The notes under the pieces: model-generated
Seen by the model: only the letters and a program-made list of their open reading frames with translations
Database searches by the model: none
Told to the model about the DNA's origin: nothing
Position numbers and translations under genes: made by a program
NCBI GenBank assembly: GCA_017431685.1
Contig: JAFRKO010000018.1
Coordinates: 1-55,667 of the forward strand
Source of the DNA: Mogibacterium sp.
Lineage (GTDB): Bacteria > Bacillota > Clostridia > Peptostreptococcales > Anaerovoracaceae
Reading direction: 5' to 3'
Length of the DNA stretch: 55,667 bases
Part shown: piece by piece, positions 34,695 to 42,948 of the stretch
How positions within the stretch are numbered: the stretch's first letter is position 1
Layout of the letters: each line of letters starts with the position of its first letter

Positions 34695-34886
34695 TTGATA
34701 TGCTCGTACGACAATTATAAAGAGACCTATGGAGAATATGAGCTCGTTATATATCGGGATCAAACCAGTCCTCGCATTATAGTATACATGGAGAAAGATG
34801 GGACCTTCATCGCTATAAATGGACAGCTTTCTATGGATCAAATCCACCGAATCATAGACAGCTTCGTTATCGATAACAGTATATAA
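34695..34886 (+). CDS. Hypothetical 63-residue protein
   Basis: The frame from a TTG at 34695 encodes a short alpha/beta-looking protein (ELVIYRDQTSPRIIVYMEKD, then a helix). There is no clear ribosome binding site and a stop codon lies directly before the TTG, so it may be the tail of a broken gene. In favour of real transcription, a good plus-strand terminator follows at 34911-34938. I do not recognise the family. Confidence 0.4.
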   Translation: MICSYDNYKETYGEYELVIYRDQTSPRIIVYMEKDGTFIAINGQLSMDQIHRIIDSFVIDNSI

Positions 34887-34910
34887 AAGGCATTTTATCT
34901 TAACAAATAT

Positions 34911-34938
34911 CGGGGATATTGCTATCCCCGTTGTTGTT
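34911..34938 (+). terminator. Terminator hairpin
   Basis: CGGGGATA (34911-34918), TTGC loop, TATCCCCG (34923-34930), then TTGTTGTT. It lies between the small plus-strand frame and the end of the relaxase gene. Confidence 0.8.
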
Positions 34939-34963
34939 ATATAAATGCTATTCCGGCAGCGGA

Positions 34964-36034
34964 TCATCTTGCATCTCTATTATTTCGGATATCTTTAACG
35001 GGATCGTGCATCCTGATACCAACCCTTTCAATAGCAAGCTGCGTCAGTTTTTCAAGAGCCTTGCCCCAGGCTTCCGCCCAGGTCTCCCTATTTCTGTCGC
35101 TGAGAAGTCTGCACATTTCTGTAATAACTGCGATTGCTCTTATAAGAATGCTGTTATACTTCTCAGGATCACTCTTTCCTCCTGACTCCTGTAATGACTC
35201 TGCAGCCGGCTTGGAAATCAGTTCATGCTTAGCTGTCATGAGACTTTCTTTCGGTGCTCCTCTCTTGACTGCGATATCCACCTGATCATTCCACCTCTTA
35301 CGAAGCACATTGGTATCTCGGATCTCTTTTGCCTTCGGATTGTTCTTGCCGATCTTTTTAGTCGCCAGGTATGGACTGTTCTTCGGAAACATCTGCAGTT
35401 GCTGGTCCTCTCTCAGCGGCTCATTGATCTTGTCTGTGAAGAACTTTTTCGCCTGCTCGGTGAAACTTTTCTGCTTGAAAATAGACTTCTTTTTGTCGAA
35501 AAGATGCTGCTCATAGATTTCGCCCTTCGGCACCATCGTGTATCCGGGCATCAGTTTTCCGTCAATAGTAGCCTCCTTTTTTGTCCTAAGATGTCTGCCA
35601 TCAGGATCGAAAAACATGTTGCGCGATGCGATTTTTTTTATCGGTTCTTCCAGTTTTTCGCGCTCTGAATAGATCAGATGGATGTGATAATTCGTCCTAT
35701 CATGGTTGTGATGGAGCGCCGCGACGCACTCAACACCGTATTCCTTTTTGAAGGATTCAACAAAAAATCTTAGCAGTTCATTCGGATCAATTCCCTCTTT
35801 GTAATAGACTTCCGGCAGAGCGATGATGAATTCTCTCGCCTCGATGCAGGTGCCTTCAGTGCCGGATCTGAAAAAGTCATCGCGGTTTTCTTTCGCAAGC
35901 GCTCTCCAGTATTCCCTCGGCTGGGTCTCGTATGTCGCATAAAGGTGCTCCTGTTTTGCCTCGCTGCTGATATAACTGATCCTTCCCATAACGTTATGCA
36001 GTTTTTCATGTCGTATATAGCTAACTCGTTTCAT
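34964..36034 (-). CDS. MobA/MobL-type relaxase of IME1
   Basis: 356 residues. The metal-binding histidine cluster of rolling-circle relaxases, ALHHNHDRTNYHIHLIYSE (about 107-125), is intact, and the N-terminal part contains Tyr residues (ISYISSEAK, ATYETQ) that could serve in nicking. The rest is a basic helical C-terminal region. It should nick the element at its origin of transfer and lead single-stranded DNA out. It begins right after an origin-like region (36134-36344). No MobC-like accessory is next to it. Good AAAGGAG site before the ATG at 36034. Confidence 0.88.
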   Translation of the reverse strand: MKRVSYIRHEKLHNVMGRISYISSEAKQEHLYATYETQPREYWRALAKENRDDFFRSGTEGTCIEAREFIIALPEVYYKEGIDPNELLRFFVESFKKEYGVECVAALHHNHDRTNYHIHLIYSEREKLEEPIKKIASRNMFFDPDGRHLRTKKEATIDGKLMPGYTMVPKGEIYEQHLFDKKKSIFKQKSFTEQAKKFFTDKINEPLREDQQLQMFPKNSPYLATKKIGKNNPKAKEIRDTNVLRKRWNDQVDIAVKRGAPKESLMTAKHELISKPAAESLQESGGKSDPEKYNSILIRAIAVITEMCRLLSDRNRETWAEAWGKALEKLTQLAIERVGIRMHDPVKDIRNNRDAR

Positions 36035-36133
36035 AAATATTCTCCTTTGTAGTTCATTTGTTTTTCAGATTCTGTTTTTTTCATCGCTATCAACATTCGA
36101 TCCGGGGATGATAGCAGTCGCGGCCGTGGAGCT

Positions 36134-36344
36134 TGTGGGTAACCGGACTCGCCGCAGGGCTGTGTATAAGTACGTGGGCAGCATATCCCTTCCTAGAGCT
36201 GTCCATGTACTTATGCATGGTTCTGCTCCGGTTATCCACAAATCCATGGCCGTTATTGCGCCGTCACTTGCAGACGGCACCGCCCCTGCGAGGCGAAATA
36301 CACAGAGTACGAACCGTCAGGTTTGTGCGATGGGTGTATTTCGC
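36134..36344. other. Origin-like region with large inverted repeat and DnaA box
   Basis: An imperfect inverted repeat spans 36134-36182 and 36198-36240 (shared ends TGTGG-TAACCGGA and ATAAGTAC-TGG-CAGC). Its outer tips are a perfect DnaA box TTATCCACA (36232-36240) and a near box TGTGGGTAA (36134-36142). Two more hairpins follow: CCGTC/GACGG near 36261-36277, and GCGAAATACAC/GTGTATTTCGC (36293-36303, 36334-36344). It lies between the relaxase and the helicase gene of IME1. It could be the oriT, a replication origin, or both. No gene is seen in 36035-36658. Confidence 0.6.
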
Positions 36345-36548
36345 TCTCAATCGGCGAGGCCTTATATAAGGTGATTTATTTACTTACTTCCTGTACTGCC
36401 CGAAGAAGGAGTCACTGTTGCTCCTGTCCGCATGCTCCCTATATGCTCCTCTATGGCTCCTCTCTGCGTACTCCTGCATGACACCTGCTGTGTGCTCATG
36501 TGCGTCATGATGTGTGTTCTCCTGCCGATGCCTCCGACAAGACAGCAA

Positions 36549-36646
36549 GATGGCAACTTGGCAACTTGGCAATGCTGTAATAGTTCAGGAAAGATGGACG
36601 GCAGACAGCATCCTTTGCAAGGTTGCCGCCTTGCCATCTTGCCATC
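36549..36646. repeat. Inverted triplets of 8-bp repeats next to the helicase gene
   Basis: Three 8-bp units GATGGCAA, CTTGGCAA, CTTGGCAA (36549-36572) face TTGCCGCC, TTGCCATC, TTGCCATC (36623-36646). The shared core is TTGCC/GGCAA with a helical-phase-unlike 8-bp period. They lie just past the helicase stop and may be iterons or a folded replication signal. 36420-36500 also repeats GCTCCT about six times. Confidence 0.6.
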
Positions 36647-36658
36647 TTCCTCCTGGCG

Positions 36659-37636
36659 CTAGATCGCATAGCCCGTTAACCATCTGTCGGCCTCTTTGTG
36701 TGATTCGATCCCAAGATCCTTCATGGCATTGCGCAATGTCTTCTCAGCGATCTTCTGCTCCTTTGCCTTCTCCATCAGCACCGTGCTCGGTATATACTCA
36801 CCGGGAGCAGGGAGCTCTGCCGCAAGGAACTCTTTTGCCTCTATGGTCTTCTGTCCTTTGATGCTTGTGCTCTGCAGGAGTTCCTCGGCCGTGATGTTAT
36901 AGGTGCCTTCCCATTCGAAGCCTCTCTCCCTGCTCAGACGGAATGCTACCGGATCCGGCGGATAAGTCAGTGAACACTTTGTTGATGCAAGCACCCTAAG
37001 GTCTTTGTCCCTCGGTGACTCCGCGCACAGGATCACGCTGCGTGCCGCAGCGGTAAAATCCATTGACCCAAGTCCTTTGTACTCCGGCTTAGCTGTCTCC
37101 TTCTTATTCAGATGGCCGACCAGTACCATGCCGCATCTATTTTCATAAGCGATATCTCCAAGATGCTTCAGTCTTGGTCTGACCTCATTGGCTCTGTTCA
37201 TATCCACTTTTTCTCCGAGATATGCCTGGAGTGGGTCAAGGACCACGAGCCCAGCCTTTGTTTCTCTGATCGCCCAGACCAGTCTCTCGTCTGTCATGCT
37301 CAGCATCTTATCTCGGTCATCGATGACCGAGACTCTGCTGCAATCCGCACCTGCAGCTTCGAGTCTTGGCTTGACAGTATCCGCGAGACCGTCCTCCGCC
37401 GTCTGGTAGATGACATTGATAGGCTCTCTGATCATCGAGCTCCCCGGCGGTTCAAGCATGCCTCTTCCTGTCGTGAATGCTGCGATCAGGTTGAGCATCG
37501 CCATGGTCTTTCCCTTTCCCGGGTCTCCCTGAAGGATCGTAAGCTTGCCTATCGGGATATACCCTTCCCAGAGCCATTCGACTTCCTCGGCTACGACGTC
37601 TTCCATGTTTATAAGTCTGTAATTATTGTCTTCCAT
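36659..37636 (-). CDS. RecA-fold ATPase/helicase (RepA-like)
   Basis: 325 residues. Walker A GDPGKGKTM (about 37-45) and Walker B LVVLDPLQAY (about 130) with VGHLNKKE and the following arrangement match the hexameric RepA/AAA_25 helicases of plasmids and integrative elements. A C-terminal winged-helix-like part (about 270-325) could bind DNA. It probably unwinds element DNA during replication after excision. It ends a three-gene minus-strand operon (38164-36659) and is flanked by 8-bp repeats and the DnaA-box region. Confidence 0.86.
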   Translation of the reverse strand: MEDNNYRLINMEDVVAEEVEWLWEGYIPIGKLTILQGDPGKGKTMAMLNLIAAFTTGRGMLEPPGSSMIREPINVIYQTAEDGLADTVKPRLEAAGADCSRVSVIDDRDKMLSMTDERLVWAIRETKAGLVVLDPLQAYLGEKVDMNRANEVRPRLKHLGDIAYENRCGMVLVGHLNKKETAKPEYKGLGSMDFTAAARSVILCAESPRDKDLRVLASTKCSLTYPPDPVAFRLSRERGFEWEGTYNITAEELLQSTSIKGQKTIEAKEFLAAELPAPGEYIPSTVLMEKAKEQKIAEKTLRNAMKDLGIESHKEADRWLTGYAI

Positions 37637-37742
37637 TCTCTAACCTCCATAGTTATTTGCGTTGTTTGGGTGCCCCTTCAGAAAGTGCCTTTTCAGAGGC
37701 GTGTTTTCGAAAAAACTGCGAGCTATCCAGGCTTTTCTGTTC

Positions 37743-37913
37743 TTAGTTTTTCTCATCGATGCTTGCATCCCTTGCCGGACGTTTTCCCATCCTGTACGGC
37801 CATAGCGGGCACCATTCTATCGGGCACAGCCTTACTTCCTTCTTCTCACCGCAGCTGCAGTCGATGCACTTGGCTCGTATCGCTTTTATGGGTGTCAATT
37901 TCTTTTCATCCAT
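37743..37913 (-). CDS. Small cysteine-rich protein of mobile elements
   Basis: 56 residues from ATG 37913, which has GGAGG eleven bases upstream; a longer frame would overlap the upstream gene. The chain MDEKKLTPIKAIRAKCIDC continues with CGEKKEVRLCPIEWCPLWPYR. Five or six cysteines in two pairs suggest a zinc-binding site. Similar small proteins accompany integrases and helicases in clostridial elements. It follows the DNA-binding protein gene directly and likely binds nucleic acid or protein. Confidence 0.7.
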   Translation of the reverse strand: MDEKKLTPIKAIRAKCIDCSCGEKKEVRLCPIEWCPLWPYRMGKRPARDASIDEKN

Positions 37914-37915
37914 GC

Positions 37916-38164
37916 CTATCTCACCTCCCTGTCCCATCTGCCTCTGTTGCTGCATTTGATCTCTGCCGCAGGGATCACACCGGTAGTAGTGTCCATGAAG
38001 TACTTCTCGACTACATCGACATCCACCAGATACTTGTTCCCTGCCTTAGCGCTTGGGATGATCCCCTGTTTGACCATCTCCCTCAGCAAATTCCTCGTGA
38101 TTGCCGTCTCAGGGTCTCTCGCTCTGAGTTCCTCGTAGGCCTTGTTAATAGTGCGTAAAGTCAT
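37916..38164 (-). CDS. Excisionase-like DNA-binding protein
   Basis: 82 residues with a winged-helix/MerR-like N-terminus (ITRNLLREMVKQGIIPSAKAGNKYLVDVDVVEKYF, about 23-57) as in excisionase-family proteins. It may act as a directionality factor for the IME1 integrase or as a small transcription factor. AAGGAGG precedes the ATG. First gene of the three-gene replication-type operon. Confidence 0.68.
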   Translation of the reverse strand: MTLRTINKAYEELRARDPETAITRNLLREMVKQGIIPSAKAGNKYLVDVDVVEKYFMDTTTGVIPAAEIKCSNRGRWDREVR

Positions 38165-38229
38165 ATGGTTACCTCCTTATCTCTTACGCAGTGAAAGCTG
38201 ATAAGGCAGGCTATTTTGAAAACGAAAAA

Positions 38230-38760
38230 AGCCGGCCTACATGACCGGTTCTGATTCCACGACAAACCATCTGTGATTGTTCATAATGGATCAAAATTGA
38301 TCATGTAAGCCGGCTACAATTTTTGTAAACGGAAAAAGTGATAAGTATTGCTGCTTCCCCTTATCCGGGTGTCCGGGCTCCTTCCCGGGAACATTATCAG
38401 GCAGGAGTGAGCTCTCTCCCTCATAGGCCCCTAGCCTCCCGAAGGATCTCTTCGGGCCGCCCCATTTTTAAACATGTCAAGACGGAAGTATCATTATCTC
38501 CGGGGACTGTCATCGCACATTGAAGGTGCCACCTTCCTTTTGGACCCATAGTGTTATCGCTCGCCCTTGCAACAAGGGGTCGTGGCGCACCGGTCCTGCA
38601 TGCTCACGGTTTCCCGATATCCCAGAAAAAGTACCTGATAATGGTGGTATTTAATTGTCATCTGAAGATAGTCTTCTGTTGACACTTCCCGAAGAAAGTG
38701 CCGCAGAATAACATAACTGCATATTTGTGTCAGGCATTTCCAAGTGCCATAATATGCAGA
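38230..38760. ncRNA. Candidate large structured non-coding RNA
   Basis: No open frame of note covers 38165-38902, yet the stretch is full of stems: AGCCGGC(C/T)TACATGA as a 15-bp inverted repeat (38230-38244 and 38302-38316), CCCGAAG/CTTCGGG near 38438-38456, GAAGGT/ACCTTC (38522-38536), CCCTT/AAGGG (about 38563-38578), GAAGA/TCTTC inside GTCA/TGAC (38657-38683), and CTGCATATT/AATATGCAG with inner GGCA/TGCC (38717-38759). The density is well beyond terminators. I cannot tell the strand and do not recognise a named RNA family. Confidence 0.45.
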
Positions 38761-38809
38761 GACAGGCGCTTGTTCGGATATAAAAGAAGAAAAACAAAGG
38801 AATATTTTC

Positions 38810-38849
38810 CGAACAAACGTTTGTATTTATTATACGAAGATGCTATAAT
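38810..38849 (+). promoter_or_regulatory. LexA/DinR box overlapping the promoter of the KilA-N gene
   Basis: The promoter is TTGTAT (38821-38826), 17-bp spacer, TGC-TATAAT (38844-38849). CGAACAAACGTTTG (38810-38823) overlaps the -35 box and matches the Firmicute LexA consensus CGAACRNRYGTTYC at 13 of 14 positions. A second weaker half-match (CGAACAAGCG on the minus strand) is at about 38767-38776. Derepression by DNA damage is expected. Confidence 0.65.
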
Positions 38850-38902
38850 CTTGTCAACAGCTCATCGTTGCTGCTGCCATTACTGTAATGAAAGGATGTT
38901 TT

Positions 38903-39805
38903 ATGCCTAAAAAGCCAGTAAAAGAAACGATCCACGCCAAAGGGATCGATATAGGAATCTACACTACGGATTTCGAAAATGAATTTATTTCATTGACCGA
39001 CATTGCTAGATATAGGAGTGATAATCCGACTGCAGTTCTGCAGAACTGGATGAGAAATCGTGATGTAATAGAGTATCTCGGGCTGTGGGAAACACTGCAC
39101 AATCCGGATTTTAAACACCTCGAATTCGAGGTGTTTAGAAGTGAGGCTGGCTCAAACGCTTTTGCTCTCGGTCCGCAGAAGTGGATTCGTGAAACAAATG
39201 CAATTGGGATGGTTTCAAAGTCCGGACGGTACGGCGGTACTTATGCGCATGTAGATATCGCCATGTCTTTTGCAACATGGATCTCACCAGAATTCCAGCT
39301 ACTTATTATGAAAGACTATCGAAGACTCAAAGTCGACGAGAGCAGTCGATTGTCTTTATCATGGAACCTAAATCGCGAGATCAGCAAGCTGAATTACCGT
39401 ATACATACAGATGCAATCAAAGACAATCTCATCCCTGCGGATCTGACCGCAGAGCAGATAGCTTTTACATATGCAAGTGAAGCCGATGTGCTCAATATGG
39501 CTCTGTTTGGTAAAACCGCACGTATGTGGAGAAATGAGAACCCGGGCAGCAAAGGAAACATTCGCGATTACGCCACTATCAGCCAGCTGCTCGTACTGTC
39601 CAACATGGAAAGCTATAACGCGATCCTCATTGAGCAAGGGAAAAGTCAGTCTGAAAGGCTCGTTCTGCTTAGAAAAATGGCTGTAAATCAGATGCGAACA
39701 TTGGCATCACTGGATATGTCAAGCCTACCACTGCTTGAAGATAGCAGTTATCTTGATCAGCTAAAAGAAAAGGCAGCAGAAGGCAAGTTGATGCTCGATA
39801 AATAA
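38903..39805 (+). CDS. KilA-N domain protein (antirepressor-like)
   Basis: About 300 residues from ATG 38903 with GAAAGGATG upstream. The KilA-N DNA-binding domain occupies about 20-130 (ISLTDIARYRSDNPTAVLQ, then YGGTYAHVDIAMSFATWIS). The C-terminal half is helical. KilA-N proteins act as antirepressors or regulators in phages and mobile elements. With a LexA box on its promoter this protein may switch on excision of IME1 when the host suffers DNA damage. It sits between the structured region and the integrase. Confidence 0.88.
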   Translation: MPKKPVKETIHAKGIDIGIYTTDFENEFISLTDIARYRSDNPTAVLQNWMRNRDVIEYLGLWETLHNPDFKHLEFEVFRSEAGSNAFALGPQKWIRETNAIGMVSKSGRYGGTYAHVDIAMSFATWISPEFQLLIMKDYRRLKVDESSRLSLSWNLNREISKLNYRIHTDAIKDNLIPADLTAEQIAFTYASEADVLNMALFGKTARMWRNENPGSKGNIRDYATISQLLVLSNMESYNAILIEQGKSQSERLVLLRKMAVNQMRTLASLDMSSLPLLEDSSYLDQLKEKAAEGKLMLDK

Positions 39806-39815
39806 TCACAGTTCA

Positions 39816-39842
39816 TAACGATCCGGGTTTGTAACGATCCGG
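39816..39842 (+). repeat. Direct repeat upstream of the integrase gene
   Basis: TAACGATCCGG at 39816-39826 and again at 39832-39842, 16 bp apart. Situated between KilA-N and integrase genes; may be a binding site for a regulator or excisionase. Confidence 0.45.
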
Positions 39843-39973
39843 CCGTGATGATAAAATCATTCACAGAATTTGGTTTCGAGGAGGTGGTCATAAACACATC
39901 TACGCTACGTATCATCTGAATCTAACGAATTACATGTACCTGCGTTTTTTATTTACAGTTAGGAGATGATACT

Positions 39974-41125
39974 ATGGCAAAGAAAACAAATTGTGTGATC
40001 AATGGAAAATCGTATTACAGAATCTACCGCAAAGTCGGCATGAAGTTGAACAAAGACGGCATATGGGTAGACGACAGAAGAGCATTCTATGGCAGCTGCA
40101 AAAGCGAAGCTGAGCAGAAATACAAGGACTATCTTGATCTTCGCGCAAAAGGCATATCTGAAGACAAAAGATGCCTTGGCGAGATGATCGATCAATGGAA
40201 GGAAGAGGTATTCAAGAAATCGTCTGATTTTGCGAATTCCACTAAGGTCAAATATCTGGCCGCCTACGAATCCATAATTCAGTCATCCAGGCTTATGGGG
40301 CTCCCGCCTTCGCAGACCACAGCAATGGATATGCAAATTCTGTTCAACTCATCAGATGCATGCTATACCACACTGAGAGCGGCATATAACTTTCTTAAGC
40401 ACTTTTATCGTTACGCCGAGCTGAACGGCTGGTGTCGAAACATCACCGCAAGTATCGAGATTCCGAAAAAGCGTAAGAGAGCAGCCGCCGGGCAGGATAT
40501 AGAAGTATGGGAGGATGAAGAGATCCAGGCTGTAGCTGACGAGTTCATCGGAACCACCATGCGCCTGCTCATCCTGCTCGCTGTTAATACCGGCCTCAGG
40601 TTCGGAGAGATACTGGCATTGTCATACGACGACATTCAGGGGAATATGCTTTATGTTACAAAGCAGTTATCTGAAATAGCGCCTATAGAAGATGATGCAT
40701 TTCATTCGCTCCATATTACCGAGACCAAGACTACCGGCAGCAACAGGGTCGTCCCTCTTTCCAAGGCTCTTCTTGAAGAGATCGAGGAGCACAAGAGAAT
40801 TCAACTCGCCGAAATGGAAGAGAATGGATATGAGACAAACTATCTTTTTACAACATCAAATGGCACTTTCTACTATCAGCGAAATATCCGCAGAGCTATA
40901 GAAAGAGCATGTGACAGGATAGGTGTCGATTACCATAAGTTTCATGCTTTCAGACATACTTTCGGTACAAACCTCAGCAGAGCAGGGATCCAGCTTGAAG
41001 AAACTTCAAAGCTTATGGGACATGCGGACGTTACAACAACGGCAAAATACTATGTCGATGTCAACGCACAGAGGAAGCTGGAAGCTGTCGAAAAGATAGC
41101 CGGCTATACACTCGGAAATGAGTGA
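39974..41125 (+). CDS. int: Tyrosine recombinase integrase of IME1
   Basis: 383 residues. An N-terminal arm-binding domain (about 1-65), a core-binding SAM-like domain (about 68-170), and the catalytic domain with Arg 209 in NTGLRFGE, HAFRHTFG (His-x-x-Arg), GHAD and the nucleophile Tyr in AKYYVD. It lies next to attR with arm-type TTATCAC sites between its stop and attR, so it should recombine the 37-bp att sites of tRNA-Lys. AGGAGATG precedes the ATG. Confidence 0.94.
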   Translation: MAKKTNCVINGKSYYRIYRKVGMKLNKDGIWVDDRRAFYGSCKSEAEQKYKDYLDLRAKGISEDKRCLGEMIDQWKEEVFKKSSDFANSTKVKYLAAYESIIQSSRLMGLPPSQTTAMDMQILFNSSDACYTTLRAAYNFLKHFYRYAELNGWCRNITASIEIPKKRKRAAAGQDIEVWEDEEIQAVADEFIGTTMRLLILLAVNTGLRFGEILALSYDDIQGNMLYVTKQLSEIAPIEDDAFHSLHITETKTTGSNRVVPLSKALLEEIEEHKRIQLAEMEENGYETNYLFTTSNGTFYYQRNIRRAIERACDRIGVDYHKFHAFRHTFGTNLSRAGIQLEETSKLMGHADVTTTAKYYVDVNAQRKLEAVEKIAGYTLGNE

Positions 41126-41171
41126 TTATAGGGTGCGGGTAACAATGGACCCGGAATGACCGGAAAAAGAC

Positions 41172-41210
41172 TTATCACTCCGAAAATAGAGCTTATCACT
41201 TTTTTATCAC
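41172..41210 (+). repeat. Right integrase arm sites
   Basis: TTATCAC at 41172-41178, 41193-41199 and 41204-41210; the last two form TTATCACTTTTTTATCAC, which equals the left pair at 32613-32630 except for one base. They lie just inside attR. Confidence 0.65.
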
Positions 41211-41252
41211 AAAAGTTATAGGTCGGCGTTAGATGTAATACGAAGTGGTCGA

Positions 41253-41292
41253 AGATGTCAGAGATCATCACAAGCGGTGATCTCTGATATCT
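41253..41292. terminator. Strong hairpin after the IME1 integrase
   Basis: AGATGTCAGAGATCA (41253-41267) and TGATCTCTGATATCT (41278-41292), 14 of 15 positions paired. No T-run; it may stop or stabilise the int transcript. Confidence 0.5.
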
Positions 41293-41349
41293 GAGGATTT
41301 TACAAAAAATAGTAAATTATCAGAAGATATAAAGTGGTTTCCAGACCGG

Positions 41350-41386
41350 CAGGGTGTCCAGGGTTCGAACCCCTGATCATCCACCA
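41350..41386 (+). repeat. attR of IME1 (and junction with IME2)
   Basis: A second copy of the 3' 37 bp of tRNA-Lys. Its left neighbour (CCAGACCGG) does not continue the tRNA, so only the att core is present. It is followed by a terminator hairpin AAATCCCCAACC/GGTTGGGGATTT (41391-41402 and 41418-41429), probably the original one of the tRNA gene or that of IME2. Confidence 0.92.
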
Positions 41387-41461
41387 GACCAAATCCCCAA
41401 CCTCAGTGATTGCAAGCGGTTGGGGATTTTCCTTTTCTTCAAAATCAGCCTGAAAATGCCG

Positions 41462-41496
41462 TTTGCCCACATTTTTGCCCACAAGTTAGTGGGCAA
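41462..41496. repeat. Arm-type repeats next to the IME2 integrase
   Basis: TTTGCCCAC at 41462-41470 and 41474-41482, and the inverted GTGGGCAA at 41489-41496, which runs over the integrase stop codon. They differ from the TTATCAC sites of IME1, so the two integrases likely read distinct arm sequences while meeting at one att core. Confidence 0.6.
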
Positions 41497-42862
41497 GCTC
41501 TTTTTCCATCAGATCCACCGCACGCTTACGGGTCCTCTCGTTCACATGAGCATAGGTGTTCAGCGTGATACTTATATCTGAATGTCCCATCAGTTCCTGT
41601 ACGTCCTTGTAATTCGCTCCGCTTGCTATCATGTTCGATCCATAAGTATGGCGAAGCCCGTGCATATGGAACGGGATGGTATTCAGGTTCTTTTGAACGA
41701 CCTTGTTGCAGTTCTTGAGAGTCTGGATCGTGACCATTTCGCCGTCTGACTTTCTGCAAACGAATTCCAGAGGCAAGAGCCTTATCTTTTTATCCGCTTC
41801 CTCAATGAGCCTGCCGTGTCCTACCCTGCTGCCGATAACACCGTTTTTCGTATGGATATCCGTGAATATCATGTTGTGCTGCCGTCCTTTGATGCTCTGG
41901 ATCTGGCAGTAATGCTTCTGATAAAGCTCACCGTACAGCTTTCTGTCACGCTCCTGCTGTTCCTTGGCTTCTGTAAGGATGCCAGCAAGCGTCTCGCCGA
42001 AGTCAACGACTCTCTGCTTGCCGTTTTTAGGCACTTTGAGTTCCCAGCACTTTGTTCCGCTATCCTTGAACATTGAACGTCTTACAATGAGCCTGCGCCC
42101 CGGGATATCGATATCGTCCCAGCAAAGGCCTGCGATCTCGCCGGCGCGAAGCCCGGTGTAGTATGAGATCTGCACAGGCAGAACCATATACTCGTAACCG
42201 TCTCCGTAGCTGTTCTTATGAGTGCTGAGGAATTCGACGACCTTCAGAAATTCATCATGGGTAATGGTCTCCACTTTCTCCGCATCATCGCCGAAAAGAT
42301 CTGACTCTTTTGGTTTCTTGCGCTTCTTCACATGCTGCATCGGGCTCGATTTCAGATACTCCTTCGGATAGACAGCGAATTTGAAGATCCCGTTCAGGAC
42401 CACGAATTCTTCCTTCATCGAGCTTTCAGAGTAAGAATGTTTGATTTCTTTGCCGTTTTCATCGTATTCGCCGAAGTATTTTTCATCGACATACGCCTGC
42501 AGGACCTCCACAGTCACCTCTTTCAGCTTCAGTTTACCGATACGGTGAGCCCTTACGTGATCCATCACATTACGATAGCTGTCAAGCGTAGTAGTTGCAC
42601 GGCTGCTCGGTTCTATCTCTGTCCGGAACCATTCGTCCATCAGTTCCTCAACAGTTATGTCACCGGGATCAAGGAGCTTACCGAGCTCGTTGTACTCATC
42701 GATCGCTTTCTTCAGTATGTTCTCTGTCTCACGCTTCGACTCGGTCCCGACGAATTCGTGCATCTTCATCGTGCCGTCAGGCTCTTCCATCCTGAATCTG
42801 TAGTAGTATTTTCTTCCTCTCTTTCTTACGCTTCCCTCCTGATAAGATATTTTGTGATTCAA
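41486..42862 (-). CDS. int: Tyrosine recombinase integrase of IME2
   Basis: 458 residues, Tn916-like layout: an N-terminal arm-binding domain (SVRKRGRKYYYRFRMEEPDG), a core-binding domain (about 65-150), and the catalytic domain with Arg in YYTGLRAGEI, HGLRHTYGS, GHSD and Tyr in LNTYAHV. It faces left, ending 100 bp from the shared att core. It differs strongly from the IME1 integrase in length and sequence. It most likely integrated IME2 into the attR of IME1 or vice versa. Confidence 0.94.
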   Translation of the reverse strand: MNHKISYQEGSVRKRGRKYYYRFRMEEPDGTMKMHEFVGTESKRETENILKKAIDEYNELGKLLDPGDITVEELMDEWFRTEIEPSSRATTTLDSYRNVMDHVRAHRIGKLKLKEVTVEVLQAYVDEKYFGEYDENGKEIKHSYSESSMKEEFVVLNGIFKFAVYPKEYLKSSPMQHVKKRKKPKESDLFGDDAEKVETITHDEFLKVVEFLSTHKNSYGDGYEYMVLPVQISYYTGLRAGEIAGLCWDDIDIPGRRLIVRRSMFKDSGTKCWELKVPKNGKQRVVDFGETLAGILTEAKEQQERDRKLYGELYQKHYCQIQSIKGRQHNMIFTDIHTKNGVIGSRVGHGRLIEEADKKIRLLPLEFVCRKSDGEMVTIQTLKNCNKVVQKNLNTIPFHMHGLRHTYGSNMIASGANYKDVQELMGHSDISITLNTYAHVNERTRKRAVDLMEKELAH

Positions 42863-42948
42863 AAGATCCTCCTTTTCCGGCAGAACCTTTTGTGGGCCTG
42901 GATATAGATTGCTTAGAGGTATATCGCGGCTCCGTCCGGTACTGCCTA

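Larger units (their letters stand above)
32511..41386. mobile_element. Integrative mobilizable element IME1 in tRNA-Lys
   Basis: An 8.8-kb element flanked by 37-bp direct repeats, with an integrase gene next to the right repeat, matching integrase arm-site pairs at both ends, a relaxase, an origin-like region and a RecA-fold helicase. No coupling protein or type IV secretion gene is present, so transfer would need a helper. Cargo appears to be the HPr-like/LysR pair at the left. Control seems to combine XRE, KilA-N and a LexA box. Confidence 0.88.

Noticed and set aside
36380..36646. Possible short minus-strand frames after the helicase gene, one with a His/Ser-rich end
   Set aside because: They run through the 8-bp and GCTCCT repeats, have no ribosome binding site and no family match, so I treat the stretch as non-coding repeat DNA.
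41350..41386. Second tRNA-Lys gene
   Set aside because: Only the 3' half is present; the 5' half is absent, so it is an att copy and not a gene.
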